A DNA stretch of 64,000 nt from an uncultured Cyclobacteriaceae bacterium. GTDB lineage: Bacteria; Bacteroidota; Bacteroidia; Cytophagales; Cyclobacteriaceae. A program made the position numbers and the translations under genes. Below the pieces are notes generated by a model. It searched no databases. It had not been told where the DNA came from and saw only the letters and a program-made list of their open reading frames with translations. The stretch covers positions 244,777-308,776 of the forward strand of contig CAKZRQ010000012.1 in the NCBI GenBank assembly GCA_937146645.1, given 5' to 3'. Each line of letters starts with the position of its first letter. Position 1 is the stretch's first letter. Below are positions 46,375-55,605 of the stretch, piece by piece.

Positions 46375-46971
46375 TTATGGTGTCTTTAAAGATGCCTTAA
46401 TTAAATCTTCTAATGAAATTTCTCCATTGGTTTTTTTAAGCACCTTATCTAAATTTTTCTCAGCCGCAGCTTTCGGAAAACCTAGCGTAATTAACGCTTG
46501 TAACGCTTCCTGACGTATTTTATTGTTTGGATTCAGGAATCCTGTGGAGATTTGTGTGTTGCTGGAATCTGTTTTTCCGATTTTGTCTTTCAGCTCTAAA
46601 ATAATCCGTTGCGCAGTCTTCCCTCCGATACCTTTTACCTTCTGAATGGTTGCCACATTTCCACCTAAAATGGCATGCTCAATTTCTTCTGTGCTTAATG
46701 ACGAAAGTACCATCAACGCAGTGTTAGGCCCTACACCATTGATGCTGAGCAAAAGAAGAAACATCGCCCGCTCACCTTCTTCCTTGAAGCCAAAGAGAGT
46801 GTGTGAATCCTCTTTGATATGAAGGTGGGTGAGCAACTTGATGGCTTCCTTATCCTTTATTTTACTATAGGTCTGGAGGGAAACCTTGACCAGATACCCA
46901 ATACCATTTACATCAATGATCACATAGGTGGGATCTTTAAATGCAAGCTTTCCTTCCAGATATGCAATCAT
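46375..46971 (-). CDS. ruvA: Holliday junction helicase subunit RuvA
   Basis: Tetramer that binds four-way DNA junctions and loads RuvB for branch migration in recombinational repair. 198 residues: OB-fold domain I ([28 protein letters not shown]), domain II with two helix-hairpin-helix motifs (LLSINGVGPNTALMVLSSL, VKGIGGKTAQRIILELKDKI), a flexible linker and domain III (about 150-198, RQEALQALITLGFPKAAAEKNLDKVL). Complete. Its ATG overlaps the maeB stop as ATGA. ruvB and ruvC are not in the window. Confidence 0.97.
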   Translation of the reverse strand: MIAYLEGKLAFKDPTYVIIDVNGIGYLVKVSLQTYSKIKDKEAIKLLTHLHIKEDSHTLFGFKEEGERAMFLLLLSINGVGPNTALMVLSSLSTEEIEHAILGGNVATIQKVKGIGGKTAQRIILELKDKIGKTDSSNTQISTGFLNPNNKIRQEALQALITLGFPKAAAEKNLDKVLKKTNGEISLEDLIKASLKTP

Positions 46972-49238
46972 TGTTGATCTTTAGTTTGAGCGTCAACCAC
47001 AGCAATAGCAACCATATTGACAATTTCTCTAATAGAACTACCAAGCTGAAGAATATGAACAGGTTTATTCATTCCAAGAAGTACAGGACCAATGGCCTCA
47101 GAACCTCCAAGCTCCGAAAGTAACTTATACGCAATATTTCCAGAGCTTAGGTTAGGGAAAATCAAGGTATTGGCACGCTTCTTATTAAGGCTTGTGAAGG
47201 GATAAATTTCACGTTGTATCTCTTCATTGATGGCAATATTGGCTTGCATTTCACCCTCGATAATCAAATCAGGATATTTCTCTTTAGCCAATTTAGTGGC
47301 AAGTGCTGTTCTCGTTGGAATTTCTCCTTTAGCTGAGCCAAAGTTCGAATAGGAGAGAACCGCAATTCTCGGTTCTACATTAAAGAAGCGAACAGCATCT
47401 GCAGTCTGCCCAATGATATCTACCAAAGCTTCCGCCGTTGGGTTTTGATTTACTGTGGTATCTGCAAAGAAATATGGGCCACGAGGGGTATTCATGATGT
47501 ACATACCCGCTACTCTGTTTACTCCTGGATTTACTCCAATCGCATGAAGTGAAGGCAAAATGGTTTTGGGGTAATCACGAGTGAGCCCCGAAATAAATGC
47601 ATCTGCCTGACCGGTTTCCACCATCATGGCACCAAAGTAGTTTCTTTGGGTCACCAATCTATGGGCCTCGATTGAGGTCATACCCTTTCTATGACGCTTC
47701 TGATAAAGAATCTCTCCAAACTTATGAACCATTACATCTTCCTCGAGGGGATCGATGATCGTAGCATGGTCTAATTCAAGCGAGTTTTCCTGAATAAGAG
47801 CAAGAATCTTTTCCCGGTTACCTAATAGAATTGGTCGGCCGATTCCTTCCTCACGAATGATTTGAGCAGACTTAAGAATTTTAGGATTATCTGCTTCCGC
47901 AAAAACCACTTTCTTCGGATCCTTTTTGGCTCTCGCTATTACCACAGACATCAATCTCTGATCAATTCCAATTCGCTCCTGAAGTTCAACTTCGTAAGCC
48001 ATCCAATCCGTGATTTCTTTCTTAGCGACTCCGGATTCCATGGCAGCTTTGGCAACTGCTGGGGCAATGGTGGTAATCAGTCTTGGGTCTAGAGGTTTTG
48101 GGATGAGATAGAACTTTCCAAAACCTATATTGTCTGATCCATAGGCCTTATTTACCATATCTGGAACTGGTTCTTTCGCTAGCTTTGCGATTGCTTTGGC
48201 TGCCGCCAATTTCATTTCCTCATTAATGCTAGTGGCTCTTACATCAAGCGCACCACGGAAAATGTATGGGAACCCAAGGACGTTATTTACTTGGTTAGGA
48301 TGGTCTGATCGACCGGTAGCCATAATAATATCATCACGAGTAGAAATAGCAAGATCATAGGCGATTTCAGGATCAGGATTTGCTAATGCAAAAACGATCG
48401 GATTAGCTGCCATCAATAGCAATTGATCAGGTGAAACCACGTTTCCTGCGGAAAGGCCTAGGAAAACATCGGCATCAGTCAGCGCATCAGACAAAGTCCG
48501 GATGTCACGATCACAAGCAAACTCTCCTTTGACTGCATCCAGGTTTTCTCGGTCCTTTCGGATGACACCTTCTTTGTCGCACATGACGATATTTTCTCGC
48601 TTCACGCCAAGTGACATGTAAAAACGAGTACAGGATACCGCCGAGGCTCCGGCACCGTTTACCACAAGCTTGATCTCTTCGATTTTTTTATCGACTACTT
48701 CAAGTGCATTGATAAGAGCGGCCCCTGAAATGATGGCTGTTCCATGCTGATCATCATGCATCACAGGAATGTTCATTTCCTTTTTGAGCGTAGTTTCGAT
48801 CTCGAAACACTCAGGAGCTTTGATGTCTTCTAGATTAATTCCACCAAAAGTAGGCTCAAGGGACTTGATGGTTTGGATCAGTTTTTTAGGATCTTTTTCA
48901 TCGATTTCAATATCGAAAACATCAATTCCCGCAAACTTCTTAAAAAGTACTCCTTTTCCTTCCATCACAGGTTTTGAAGCGCTAGCGCCAATATCACCTA
49001 ATCCAAGGACAGCGGTACCATTACTGATTACACCTACGAGGTTACCCTTGGCTGTGTATTTATAAACGTTTTCGTGTTCTGCTTCTATTTCCTTGCATGG
49101 TTCAGCCACTCCTGGAGAGTAAGCAAGTGCAAGGTCCATTTGACTGGAAAGAGGTTTAGTAGGAACTACTTGAATCTTACCGGGAGTGCCTTGAGTATGA
49201 TAGTTCAGGGCATCCGCTTTGCGAATTTTAAGGGCCAT
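46968..49238 (-). CDS. maeB: NADP-dependent malic enzyme with C-terminal phosphotransacetylase-like domain
   Basis: Converts malate to pyruvate, CO2 and NADPH, joining the TCA cycle to gluconeogenesis and reducing power. 756 residues, the usual length of the hybrid form. Malic domain about 1-430 with the Tyr-Lys region ([17 protein letters not shown], about 33-49), MHDDQHGTA (about 157-165) and nucleotide loop [10 protein letters not shown] (about 190-199). PTA-like domain about 430-756, which in MaeB is regulatory (acetyl-CoA binding) and not catalytic. ruvA overlaps by four bases; the DUF4837 gene lies 21 bases upstream. Confidence 0.96.
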   Translation of the reverse strand: MALKIRKADALNYHTQGTPGKIQVVPTKPLSSQMDLALAYSPGVAEPCKEIEAEHENVYKYTAKGNLVGVISNGTAVLGLGDIGASASKPVMEGKGVLFKKFAGIDVFDIEIDEKDPKKLIQTIKSLEPTFGGINLEDIKAPECFEIETTLKKEMNIPVMHDDQHGTAIISGAALINALEVVDKKIEEIKLVVNGAGASAVSCTRFYMSLGVKRENIVMCDKEGVIRKDRENLDAVKGEFACDRDIRTLSDALTDADVFLGLSAGNVVSPDQLLLMAANPIVFALANPDPEIAYDLAISTRDDIIMATGRSDHPNQVNNVLGFPYIFRGALDVRATSINEEMKLAAAKAIAKLAKEPVPDMVNKAYGSDNIGFGKFYLIPKPLDPRLITTIAPAVAKAAMESGVAKKEITDWMAYEVELQERIGIDQRLMSVVIARAKKDPKKVVFAEADNPKILKSAQIIREEGIGRPILLGNREKILALIQENSLELDHATIIDPLEEDVMVHKFGEILYQKRHRKGMTSIEAHRLVTQRNYFGAMMVETGQADAFISGLTRDYPKTILPSLHAIGVNPGVNRVAGMYIMNTPRGPYFFADTTVNQNPTAEALVDIIGQTADAVRFFNVEPRIAVLSYSNFGSAKGEIPTRTALATKLAKEKYPDLIIEGEMQANIAINEEIQREIYPFTSLNKKRANTLIFPNLSSGNIAYKLLSELGGSEAIGPVLLGMNKPVHILQLGSSIREIVNMVAIAVVDAQTKDQQ

Positions 49239-49259
49239 AAAAAGGTCTAAATTGGGTTT

Positions 49260-50354
49260 TTAAGCCCCTTGGTCCTCCGAATAGCTGATGTCGGTTTTAA
49301 GTAGGATGGTCTCGATTTCACGAAGTGCGTCTCTGTGAACCTCATTCGGGTAGTACACAAAGCCCTCCATGTAATAGAGTCGTCCCTTTTCTTCATCCAC
49401 CATGAAGTACCCTAAATAGGATCCTCCCATGCTCAGATTGTTCGTTTTCCAAGGCGCTCTTAATTCGACGGTAAAATTATCATTTATCACCATGTTTCTG
49501 AACGCTGGGACGATTTGTTTTTCAGTGACCATAAATGAGGTAGGGTCTTCTGGGTCTCCGAATATGTGCTTGCGAGCAATGGAATCTCTGAGTTTCAGGA
49601 TGTTTTCTGGAAATGTCTGTTCTTCGTTTATGTAAGGAGCTGAATAAAAGAATAGGCTGATATCCGCTCTATTTGCACTTGGGGTTGGTTGCCTCAACCA
49701 AAGAAAGTCCTCATCGGTCTTTGCGATTTGATAGGAAGCAGGTACCTCTATCTTGATTCCCAGATTATCCCTTGCCTCTACCGAAGCTGCTGAATTTTTT
49801 CTGGCTAGGATAGCCCTTTCAAGTCTTCCTCTGGCTCTGACTTGAAACAGATTTTGAATCTTGGCTTTGTTCTTTTCAAGATTTGCGATTAGCTCATCTT
49901 CATTATTTCCGAAGAGGTAGAGGACGTCTTGACCAATCGCATACTCATCTTCAATTCTTAAAGAATAGAGACTTGGATCTGCTGCAGCTCTGTCTTTTGA
50001 TTCTTTTGTGAACTGAGCATTAACGGCTTGAGATCCACCGCTTTTATCATCGAAGGTGGTGACATAGATAATGTTTGTAGACATTTTGAGCATTCGGTTC
50101 ATTGCTCTTGGATCCACTCTATGTACATTAAACATGCTCTCTGATCGAATCATCCCGGGAATATCCTGTAGAAAGATGTCTCTCAGTTGATCTCCTACAG
50201 GCCCAGCCCATTTGGTTGAATCAATAGCCAACATGATTTCACCAATAGCTCCACGAGCCTTCGGTTTGGTGCTGTCAGGCCTATCTGCAGCGTCACATGC
50301 GAAAAGAAAAGCGACAAGTAATAATGCTGGGACAATATTTCTTAACAGTCTCAT
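49260..50354 (-). CDS. DUF4837 family lipoprotein
   Basis: 364 residues. The N-terminus is a lipoprotein signal peptide with the lipobox LFAC (Cys20). The mature sequence carries family features: RGAIGEIMLAIDSTKWAGPVGDQLRDIF (about 34-61), VHRVDPRAMNRMLKMSTNIIYVTTF (about 78-102) and the C-terminal LSMGGSYLGYFMVDEEKGRLYYMEGFVYYP. DUF4837 is Bacteroidota-specific and of unknown function, predicted to sit in the envelope. It lies between the LysM transglycosylase and maeB on the same strand. Confidence 0.9.
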   Translation of the reverse strand: MRLLRNIVPALLLVAFLFACDAADRPDSTKPKARGAIGEIMLAIDSTKWAGPVGDQLRDIFLQDIPGMIRSESMFNVHRVDPRAMNRMLKMSTNIIYVTTFDDKSGGSQAVNAQFTKESKDRAAADPSLYSLRIEDEYAIGQDVLYLFGNNEDELIANLEKNKAKIQNLFQVRARGRLERAILARKNSAASVEARDNLGIKIEVPASYQIAKTDEDFLWLRQPTPSANRADISLFFYSAPYINEEQTFPENILKLRDSIARKHIFGDPEDPTSFMVTEKQIVPAFRNMVINDNFTVELRAPWKTNNLSMGGSYLGYFMVDEEKGRLYYMEGFVYYPNEVHRDALREIETILLKTDISYSEDQGA

Positions 50355-50454
50355 TTTTGGCTCTTTGATTGTTCTCTAAAATAATGGAAATAACCGTTTA
50401 CCCTCGCCGGCAAAAGGTTAAAGAATTTGAAATTACATGATAAGGTAAATCAGA

Positions 50455-51858
50455 TTAGCCAATTACAAGTTTTTGTCCTGGCTTAATGCTATTGGAGCGA
50501 AGATTATTTATTCTTTTCAAATCTGCTACACTGAGTGAAGAATGCCTTCTAGAGATTATCCATAGTGAGTCCCCGGGCTGTACCACGTACGTTTTGTTGC
50601 CATTTTTATCTGTGGTAGCCACTGCTTTTCGAGGGGGTGAATCTGTTTCTATGTATAGCTTTTGTCCAACTCTGATCAGATTTGAGGAAAGGTTATTCCA
50701 ATATTTGATTTCTGAAACCGTCACGCCATGTCTTCTGGCAATGGAACCTAAAACATCCCCTGATCGAACCCGATAGGTTAGGGGTTCACGATATGGCATC
50801 CCTGGGTTATCTTCATTCCAAAGTGAAGCGGAGGCGATGAGATTTGTAGGCTTATTTGCTAATGAATCTTCAATCCAAGCTAGATTTTCTTCCAGATAAT
50901 CCATTCTTGCCTCAGGAATTCTAATGGCCATGGTCTTATTGGTCTCTGGAACATATCGATTTTTAATCGAGGGATTCAAAGTCTCTAGATCTGCAACGCA
51001 AAGTTCCGTCAACTCAGCAAGCTTCTCCAGGTTGAATGCTTTATTCAATCGTACCTCCCTGGAAGCCATAGCATAAGTAGGGTCTTCTAAATGAAGATTA
51101 TGTTCATCTAAATGGTTGAGTAGATAAAGCATGGCTTGGAATTGAGGAACATATCCACGGGTTTCCCTTGGTAGCCACCGGTAAATCTCCCAAAAGGTTT
51201 TTTTTCCTCCAGATCGCCTGATTGCCTTTCTCACATTTCCAGGTCCACAATTATACGCAGCCATTGCTATTTCCCAATCACCGAACATCCTGTACAGGGA
51301 TTTTAGGTACTTGGCTGCAGATTCAGTGGCTTTGATTGGGTCCATGCGATCATCGATATCCCGATTATATCGCATGCCATACATTCTTCCGGTGGCAGGC
51401 ATAAACTGCCAAAGTCCCATGGCGCCCACCCTTGAACGGATTTGAGGGTCAAGACCTGATTCAATAATGGAGAGATACTTGATTTCGATGGGCATCTCAT
51501 GTTTCTGCATTAAGGTATCAAACATCGGAAAGAATAGATCCTTTCTTTCCAGAACCATTTTCGTGTAATCCCGATTTCTAACAGCGAAATAGTGAATGAA
51601 TGCAAAGATTCGCTCATTGAGCTCAAAGCCCATTTCCGTATCCATGGCATTTATTCTTTCCTTCACCATGTCGAAGGTGAAATCAGGAATAAACTCGTAA
51701 TGATAATTGGCCGTGAGAACTTCCTCCTCAGGATTCATCGGTAACTCCTGATTTGGATTTACAAATGGATTTTCAAGGCTTTGTGAATAAGAAAAAATGA
51801 CTGGGCATAGAGCAAAAATTAAACTTAAAATTGTCCTTCCTCTCAACGTCATCTTCAT
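50455..51858 (-). CDS. Lytic transglycosylase with two LysM domains (MltD-like)
   Basis: Cuts peptidoglycan glycan strands to leave 1,6-anhydro-muramic ends. 467 residues: signal peptide (about 1-26), helical region, SLT domain about 110-225 with the catalytic glutamate in IESGLDP and the signature AMGLWQFMPATGRMYGM and AMAAYNCGPGNVRKAI, then two LysM repeats near residues 365-410 (TYRVRSGDVLGSIARRHGV) and 421-466 (TYVVQPGDSLWIISRRHSS). All key motifs are intact. It follows gatA by six bases, and a DUF4837 lipoprotein follows after 100 bases. Confidence 0.95.
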   Translation of the reverse strand: MKMTLRGRTILSLIFALCPVIFSYSQSLENPFVNPNQELPMNPEEEVLTANYHYEFIPDFTFDMVKERINAMDTEMGFELNERIFAFIHYFAVRNRDYTKMVLERKDLFFPMFDTLMQKHEMPIEIKYLSIIESGLDPQIRSRVGAMGLWQFMPATGRMYGMRYNRDIDDRMDPIKATESAAKYLKSLYRMFGDWEIAMAAYNCGPGNVRKAIRRSGGKKTFWEIYRWLPRETRGYVPQFQAMLYLLNHLDEHNLHLEDPTYAMASREVRLNKAFNLEKLAELTELCVADLETLNPSIKNRYVPETNKTMAIRIPEARMDYLEENLAWIEDSLANKPTNLIASASLWNEDNPGMPYREPLTYRVRSGDVLGSIARRHGVTVSEIKYWNNLSSNLIRVGQKLYIETDSPPRKAVATTDKNGNKTYVVQPGDSLWIISRRHSSLSVADLKRINNLRSNSIKPGQKLVIG

Positions 51859-51864
51859 TTTTTC

Positions 51865-53292
51865 TTAGGCAGTTAGTTTGGTCAAATATTCACTGAAGGC
51901 ATAGAGCTCAGCCTCTTTGAACGAATTCGAAATAATCTGAAGTCCGATTGGCATCCCATTAGAGTCTTCCCCATTCGGAATGGAAATCGCCGGGGTACCT
52001 GAAACAGACGCCTGAACAGTGTATAGGTCTTCTAAATACATTGCCACTGGATCCCCACTATGCTCTCCAAATTTAAACGCTGTAGTCGGCGTAGTAGGCA
52101 TAATGATGTAATCATATTTTTCAAAAAGCTCTTGGGTCTGCTCCTTGATTAAACGCCTGACTTTTTGTGCTTTGGTGAAATACGCATCATGGTAGCTGGC
52201 ACTCAAAACAAAAGTTCCCAGCATGATCCTTCTCTTCACTTCTTCCCCAAACCCCTCAGCTCTGGTCAGCTTATACATGCTTTCCAGATTATGAGCATGT
52301 GGAGTTCTGTATCCATATTTCACACCGTCAAATCTTGAAAGGTTGGCGCTTGCCTCGGCAGTGGTCAGAATGTAATATGTCGGCAAGACATATTTCAAAA
52401 GTGGAAAGTCAGTCATTTCCACGGTATGACCCTGATCTTTAAGACTTTGAATTACATGCTCCGTCTGACTTTTGATCTCCTGTGATAAGGCATTGGACTC
52501 TAGCGTTTCTTTCAAGCAAGCAACTTTGACCTTCTTGGTCAAATTGAGTTCTTCTGAGTAGGTAGGAACCGGGGTTTGGCTTACTGTGCTGTCTTTTTCA
52601 TCAGCACCAGCGATTACCTCCATGATTAAGGCATTGTCCTTAATATTTCTGGTGAAAACGCCTATCGTATCGAAAGAAGATGCATAGGCAATTAATCCCC
52701 ATCTGGAAATTCTTGAATAGGTTGGCTTCATTCCCACCACACCTGTGAAGGCGGCAGGCTGCCTTACGGATCCACCCGTATCCGTCCCTAATGAAGCCGT
52801 GCAGAGTCCAGCCTGAACTGCTACTGCAGAACCTCCCGATGAACCACCCGGAACTCGGTCAGGGTCCTTGGCATTTAAAACAGGTCCATGGATGGTGTTC
52901 TCATTAGAGCTTCCCATTCCAAATTCGTCGCAATTCAGACGTCCAATGATGATTGCATCTTCATTGATAAGTCGTTCTACGGCTGTACAAGAAAATTGAG
53001 ATTGAAATCCTTCCAGGATTTTGGAGGAGGCATTGACCTCATGGTCTTTAAAGCAGAGGACATCTTTGATTCCTATGACCATTCCGGCCAATTTACCTGC
53101 TTTTCCCTTTGATAGTTTTTGGTCAACTTCTTCAGCTTTCGCCAAAGCATAGTCCCTATAAACTTCAACGAAGGCGTTGAGAGTCGCCTTCGTTTCAATT
53201 TTTTCTAAATATTTGCCGACAATGGAGCGACAATCGATCTCTTTATCTTTGAGTGATTGCGCTATGGTATCAAATGTGTCGTGCGTTTCCAA
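51865..53292 (-). CDS. gatA: Asp/Glu-tRNA amidotransferase subunit A
   Basis: Glutaminase subunit of GatCAB, which turns misacylated Glu-tRNA(Gln) and Asp-tRNA(Asn) into the amide forms. 475 residues with the Ser-cisSer-Lys triad: Lys76 (GIKDVL), Ser151 (GGSSGGSA) and Ser175 (DTGGSVRQPA). The start must be TTG 53292: an in-frame TAA directly precedes it and the next methionine is at residue 71. It begins seven bases after the tatA stop. gatB and gatC are elsewhere. Confidence 0.96.
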   Translation of the reverse strand: METHDTFDTIAQSLKDKEIDCRSIVGKYLEKIETKATLNAFVEVYRDYALAKAEEVDQKLSKGKAGKLAGMVIGIKDVLCFKDHEVNASSKILEGFQSQFSCTAVERLINEDAIIIGRLNCDEFGMGSSNENTIHGPVLNAKDPDRVPGGSSGGSAVAVQAGLCTASLGTDTGGSVRQPAAFTGVVGMKPTYSRISRWGLIAYASSFDTIGVFTRNIKDNALIMEVIAGADEKDSTVSQTPVPTYSEELNLTKKVKVACLKETLESNALSQEIKSQTEHVIQSLKDQGHTVEMTDFPLLKYVLPTYYILTTAEASANLSRFDGVKYGYRTPHAHNLESMYKLTRAEGFGEEVKRRIMLGTFVLSASYHDAYFTKAQKVRRLIKEQTQELFEKYDYIIMPTTPTTAFKFGEHSGDPVAMYLEDLYTVQASVSGTPAISIPNGEDSNGMPIGLQIISNSFKEAELYAFSEYLTKLTA

Positions 53293-53299
53293 TTAAGGT

Positions 53300-53506
53300 T
53301 TAAGCTTTCTTTTTGTCGTTATCCTTTAAACCTTCTTCTAAATCATTCTGGATATCCTTAGTGGCATCCTTAAATTCTCTGATTCCTTTGCCAAGTCCTC
53401 TGGCAAGATCTGGAATTCTCTTCGCACCAAACAACAATAGAATGATGAGGGCAATAAGAATAAGAGATCCCGGACTCATATTTTGCAAAAACGCTAGCGT
53501 ATTCAT
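53300..53506 (-). CDS. tatA: Twin-arginine translocase subunit TatA
   Basis: 68 residues. One membrane helix (about 14-27, SLILIALIILLLFG), the TatA/E hinge FGAKRIPDLARGLGKGIREFKDA and a charged amphipathic tail. It polymerises to form the pore for folded proteins exported by the Tat route. tatB and tatC are not in the window. It stands between envC and gatA with its own promoter; the gap to gatA is seven bases, so the two are co-transcribed. Confidence 0.95.
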   Translation of the reverse strand: MNTLAFLQNMSPGSLILIALIILLLFGAKRIPDLARGLGKGIREFKDATKDIQNDLEEGLKDNDKKKA

Positions 53507-53532
53507 GGTAATCCTTTTTTATAAATGTAAAG

Positions 53533-53564
53533 CAAAGATAGAATAGTAACTCACTTCACACAAA
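53533..53564 (-). promoter_or_regulatory. Promoter of tatA-gatA: TTTG-N20-TATCTTTG
   Basis: Minus-strand -33 TTTG (53561-53564) and -7 TATCTTTG (53533-53540) with a 20-base spacer, both exact Bacteroidota matches. The predicted start gives a leader of about 20 bases before tatA. Confidence 0.78.
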
Positions 53565-53614
53565 GAGTTCTAGCCTGCCGGCCTATCTTTTTTAATGAAT
53601 ATACGAAATTTGTC

Positions 53615-54865
53615 TTATTTGGGTGCGATCCAGGTAGCTGGATTCATTTTTGTAAGGCCTTTCCACGTCTGGAAGTGCACTTCTGTCTGACCATCGGCCT
53701 GAGTGGCTACTTCCCCGATAATATCCTTAGCCACTACTTTCTGCCCAGATTTTACACTGATGGTTTTCAGCTTGCTATACATGGTGTAGTATTCGCCATG
53801 TTTGATAATGATTGTTCCTCCATATCCGGGCATATTCGTGATTTTGGTAACAGTTCCATCGAATACACTTCGAACCTTTGACCCCGGTTCGGTACGGATG
53901 TCCAGGCCATCATTTTCAGTAGTAATCCCTTTTAAGGTTGGATGGGCATGAGTCCCATATCTTTGAGAAACTATGCCTGTGGCTACAGGCCATGGAAGCT
54001 TTCCTTTATTTCCAGCAAAGGAACTTGAAAGTGCTGCTGCTTCCGGGGTAAGCGGCATGGACGATCCAGCACTTTTCTTGACTGTCGGATTCTCTTTTCT
54101 GGCTGCGGCTTCAGCTCTGCGTATTTCTTCAGCGATTACCTCGGTAATCATTTTCTCTAATTGAGCTTGCTGTTTTTTAGTTTGGGCTATTTGATTTTGA
54201 ACCTGTCGCTCTTTAGAAGTAAGGGTATTAACTACTCCTTGTCGCTCTTTACGCATAGCTTGAAGCTTTGCCCTTTCTTTTTCAGCTTCTGCCAAAACAG
54301 CCACTTTTTCATCTTTTTTGGAATCCAAAAGGACTCGCTGTTCAGCAAGTTCAGCTGTTAATTTTTCAATCTGAACCGCTTGCTGCTTACGACTATCCGT
54401 GTATTGCTTTAGATACCGCATACGCATGTAAAGCTGATTGAAATTTGAAGAACTGAAAACGAATGCCACTATGGAAAGGCCTCGGTTCATTTTAGAGGCA
54501 TTGTAAATCATTCGAGCGTATTCTTCCTTGAGATCAATCAGTTCCTGCTCATTTTTCTTGATTTTACTTTCGGTTTCAGCGATTTCTTGATTAATAAGCT
54601 TCACCTCTCTATCCAGCGTATTAACCAATTTATTCTGAGCTTGAAATTGTCTGGTTATGGCATTAAGCTCTCCTATGGTTGCCTTTTTTGTCGCTGTCGT
54701 TCTTCTAAGGATTCTATCAAATTCCTTTAATCTTTCCTGAACTTCTCGCTTTTCACTTTCAAGCTGGGCACGTGTCTTCTTCGTTTGGGCTTCTGCTGGT
54801 GCCACCCAAATCAAGGCCATCAGGAGTATTGCTGGGATGCTAAAAAAAAGTCTTTTCATCTCCAT
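53615..54865 (-). CDS. EnvC-like murein hydrolase activator (degenerate M23/LytM)
   Basis: 416 residues: signal peptide (about 1-26), long coiled coil (about 28-260, Glu/Lys/Gln-rich) and a LytM domain (about 295-416). The zinc site is altered: the first His-x3-Asp reads NDGLD and the HxH near the end reads EVH in TEVHFQ. This fits EnvC/NlpD-type proteins, which do not cut peptidoglycan themselves but switch on amidases at the division site. It overlaps the DUF4292 stop as TGATG. The amidase partner is not in the window. Confidence 0.9.
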   Translation of the reverse strand: MEMKRLFFSIPAILLMALIWVAPAEAQTKKTRAQLESEKREVQERLKEFDRILRRTTATKKATIGELNAITRQFQAQNKLVNTLDREVKLINQEIAETESKIKKNEQELIDLKEEYARMIYNASKMNRGLSIVAFVFSSSNFNQLYMRMRYLKQYTDSRKQQAVQIEKLTAELAEQRVLLDSKKDEKVAVLAEAEKERAKLQAMRKERQGVVNTLTSKERQVQNQIAQTKKQQAQLEKMITEVIAEEIRRAEAAARKENPTVKKSAGSSMPLTPEAAALSSSFAGNKGKLPWPVATGIVSQRYGTHAHPTLKGITTENDGLDIRTEPGSKVRSVFDGTVTKITNMPGYGGTIIIKHGEYYTMYSKLKTISVKSGQKVVAKDIIGEVATQADGQTEVHFQTWKGLTKMNPATWIAPK

Positions 54866-55605
54866 CAGAATCTAAACGGGAAGCTCATGGGGTCATTGTA
54901 AGGAGAAATCGAAATCCACTCCAGATTGACAATAGTATCCTGAGGACCACTTTCTGTCTGATAGTTCAATTTGAAAAGCACATCAATCGGGAATGGCTGA
55001 TTTTCAACATCCTGAAAAGTAGGGAAGCTGGCGAGCAAAGAGCCCCTGTCATCTAATGAATTACTGACCAACTCAGATACCTTTCCATGAGTTACATCGA
55101 TTTTTGAGAAGTATCGTACTTTATCTCTTACCTGTGTGAGCTCGAAATGATCCTTAACTCGTGCTAGTCGGTCCTGATAGTCAAAGTCATGTGGAGGATT
55201 TGCCCAAAGTACATTTTGGAAAAGGTCAAGGGAAAGGGTTAGACCAAAAATGGTTTTGAACTCTTCGTAGGTTAGGTTAATGTCGTCGCCTCCGACTCTG
55301 TCTCGAATTTGGATTTTATCCTGAGTGATAAATCCTCGAAATGCCTCTACACCCATCCCCGGAGATACAGTGAACCAAAGGACGGAATCTTTCTTGGCTC
55401 TAAAGTTTACAGTTCCTCGAGTGACTTTTCCTGATTCTTCCTCGATGACGATTTTAGCTTTGCCCGTCAGGTAATCATAATCGGCGATCACAGGCTCAAA
55501 ATCTTCCATTTTGGTTGAGCTGCTGTAGAGGTTGGTTTTCTTAGCACAGGAGGCTAAAACCAGCACCAAAAAAATTGAGAGCACTCCCCAAAAACGTTTA
55601 CTCAT
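54865..55605 (-). CDS. DUF4292 family lipoprotein
   Basis: 246 residues with a lipoprotein signal (LVLASC, Cys20). The mature domain is a LolA/LolB-like half barrel: YDYLTGKAKIVIEEE, TVNFRAKKDSVLWFTVSPGMGVEAFRGFI and QIRDRVGGDDINLTYEEF. DUF4292 is found between a TPR lipoprotein and an EnvC-type protein in many Bacteroidota, as here. Lipoprotein or lipid handling is suggested by the fold but not proved. Overlaps the TPR gene by eight bases and envC by one. Confidence 0.9.
   Translation of the reverse strand: MSKRFWGVLSIFLVLVLASCAKKTNLYSSSTKMEDFEPVIADYDYLTGKAKIVIEEESGKVTRGTVNFRAKKDSVLWFTVSPGMGVEAFRGFITQDKIQIRDRVGGDDINLTYEEFKTIFGLTLSLDLFQNVLWANPPHDFDYQDRLARVKDHFELTQVRDKVRYFSKIDVTHGKVSELVSNSLDDRGSLLASFPTFQDVENQPFPIDVLFKLNYQTESGPQDTIVNLEWISISPYNDPMSFPFRF

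Noticed and set aside
53571..53595. Imperfect hairpin TAGCC...GGCCTA followed by T's on plus between envC and tatA
   Set aside because: The T run is on the plus strand, whereas both neighbours are on minus, so it cannot end their transcripts.
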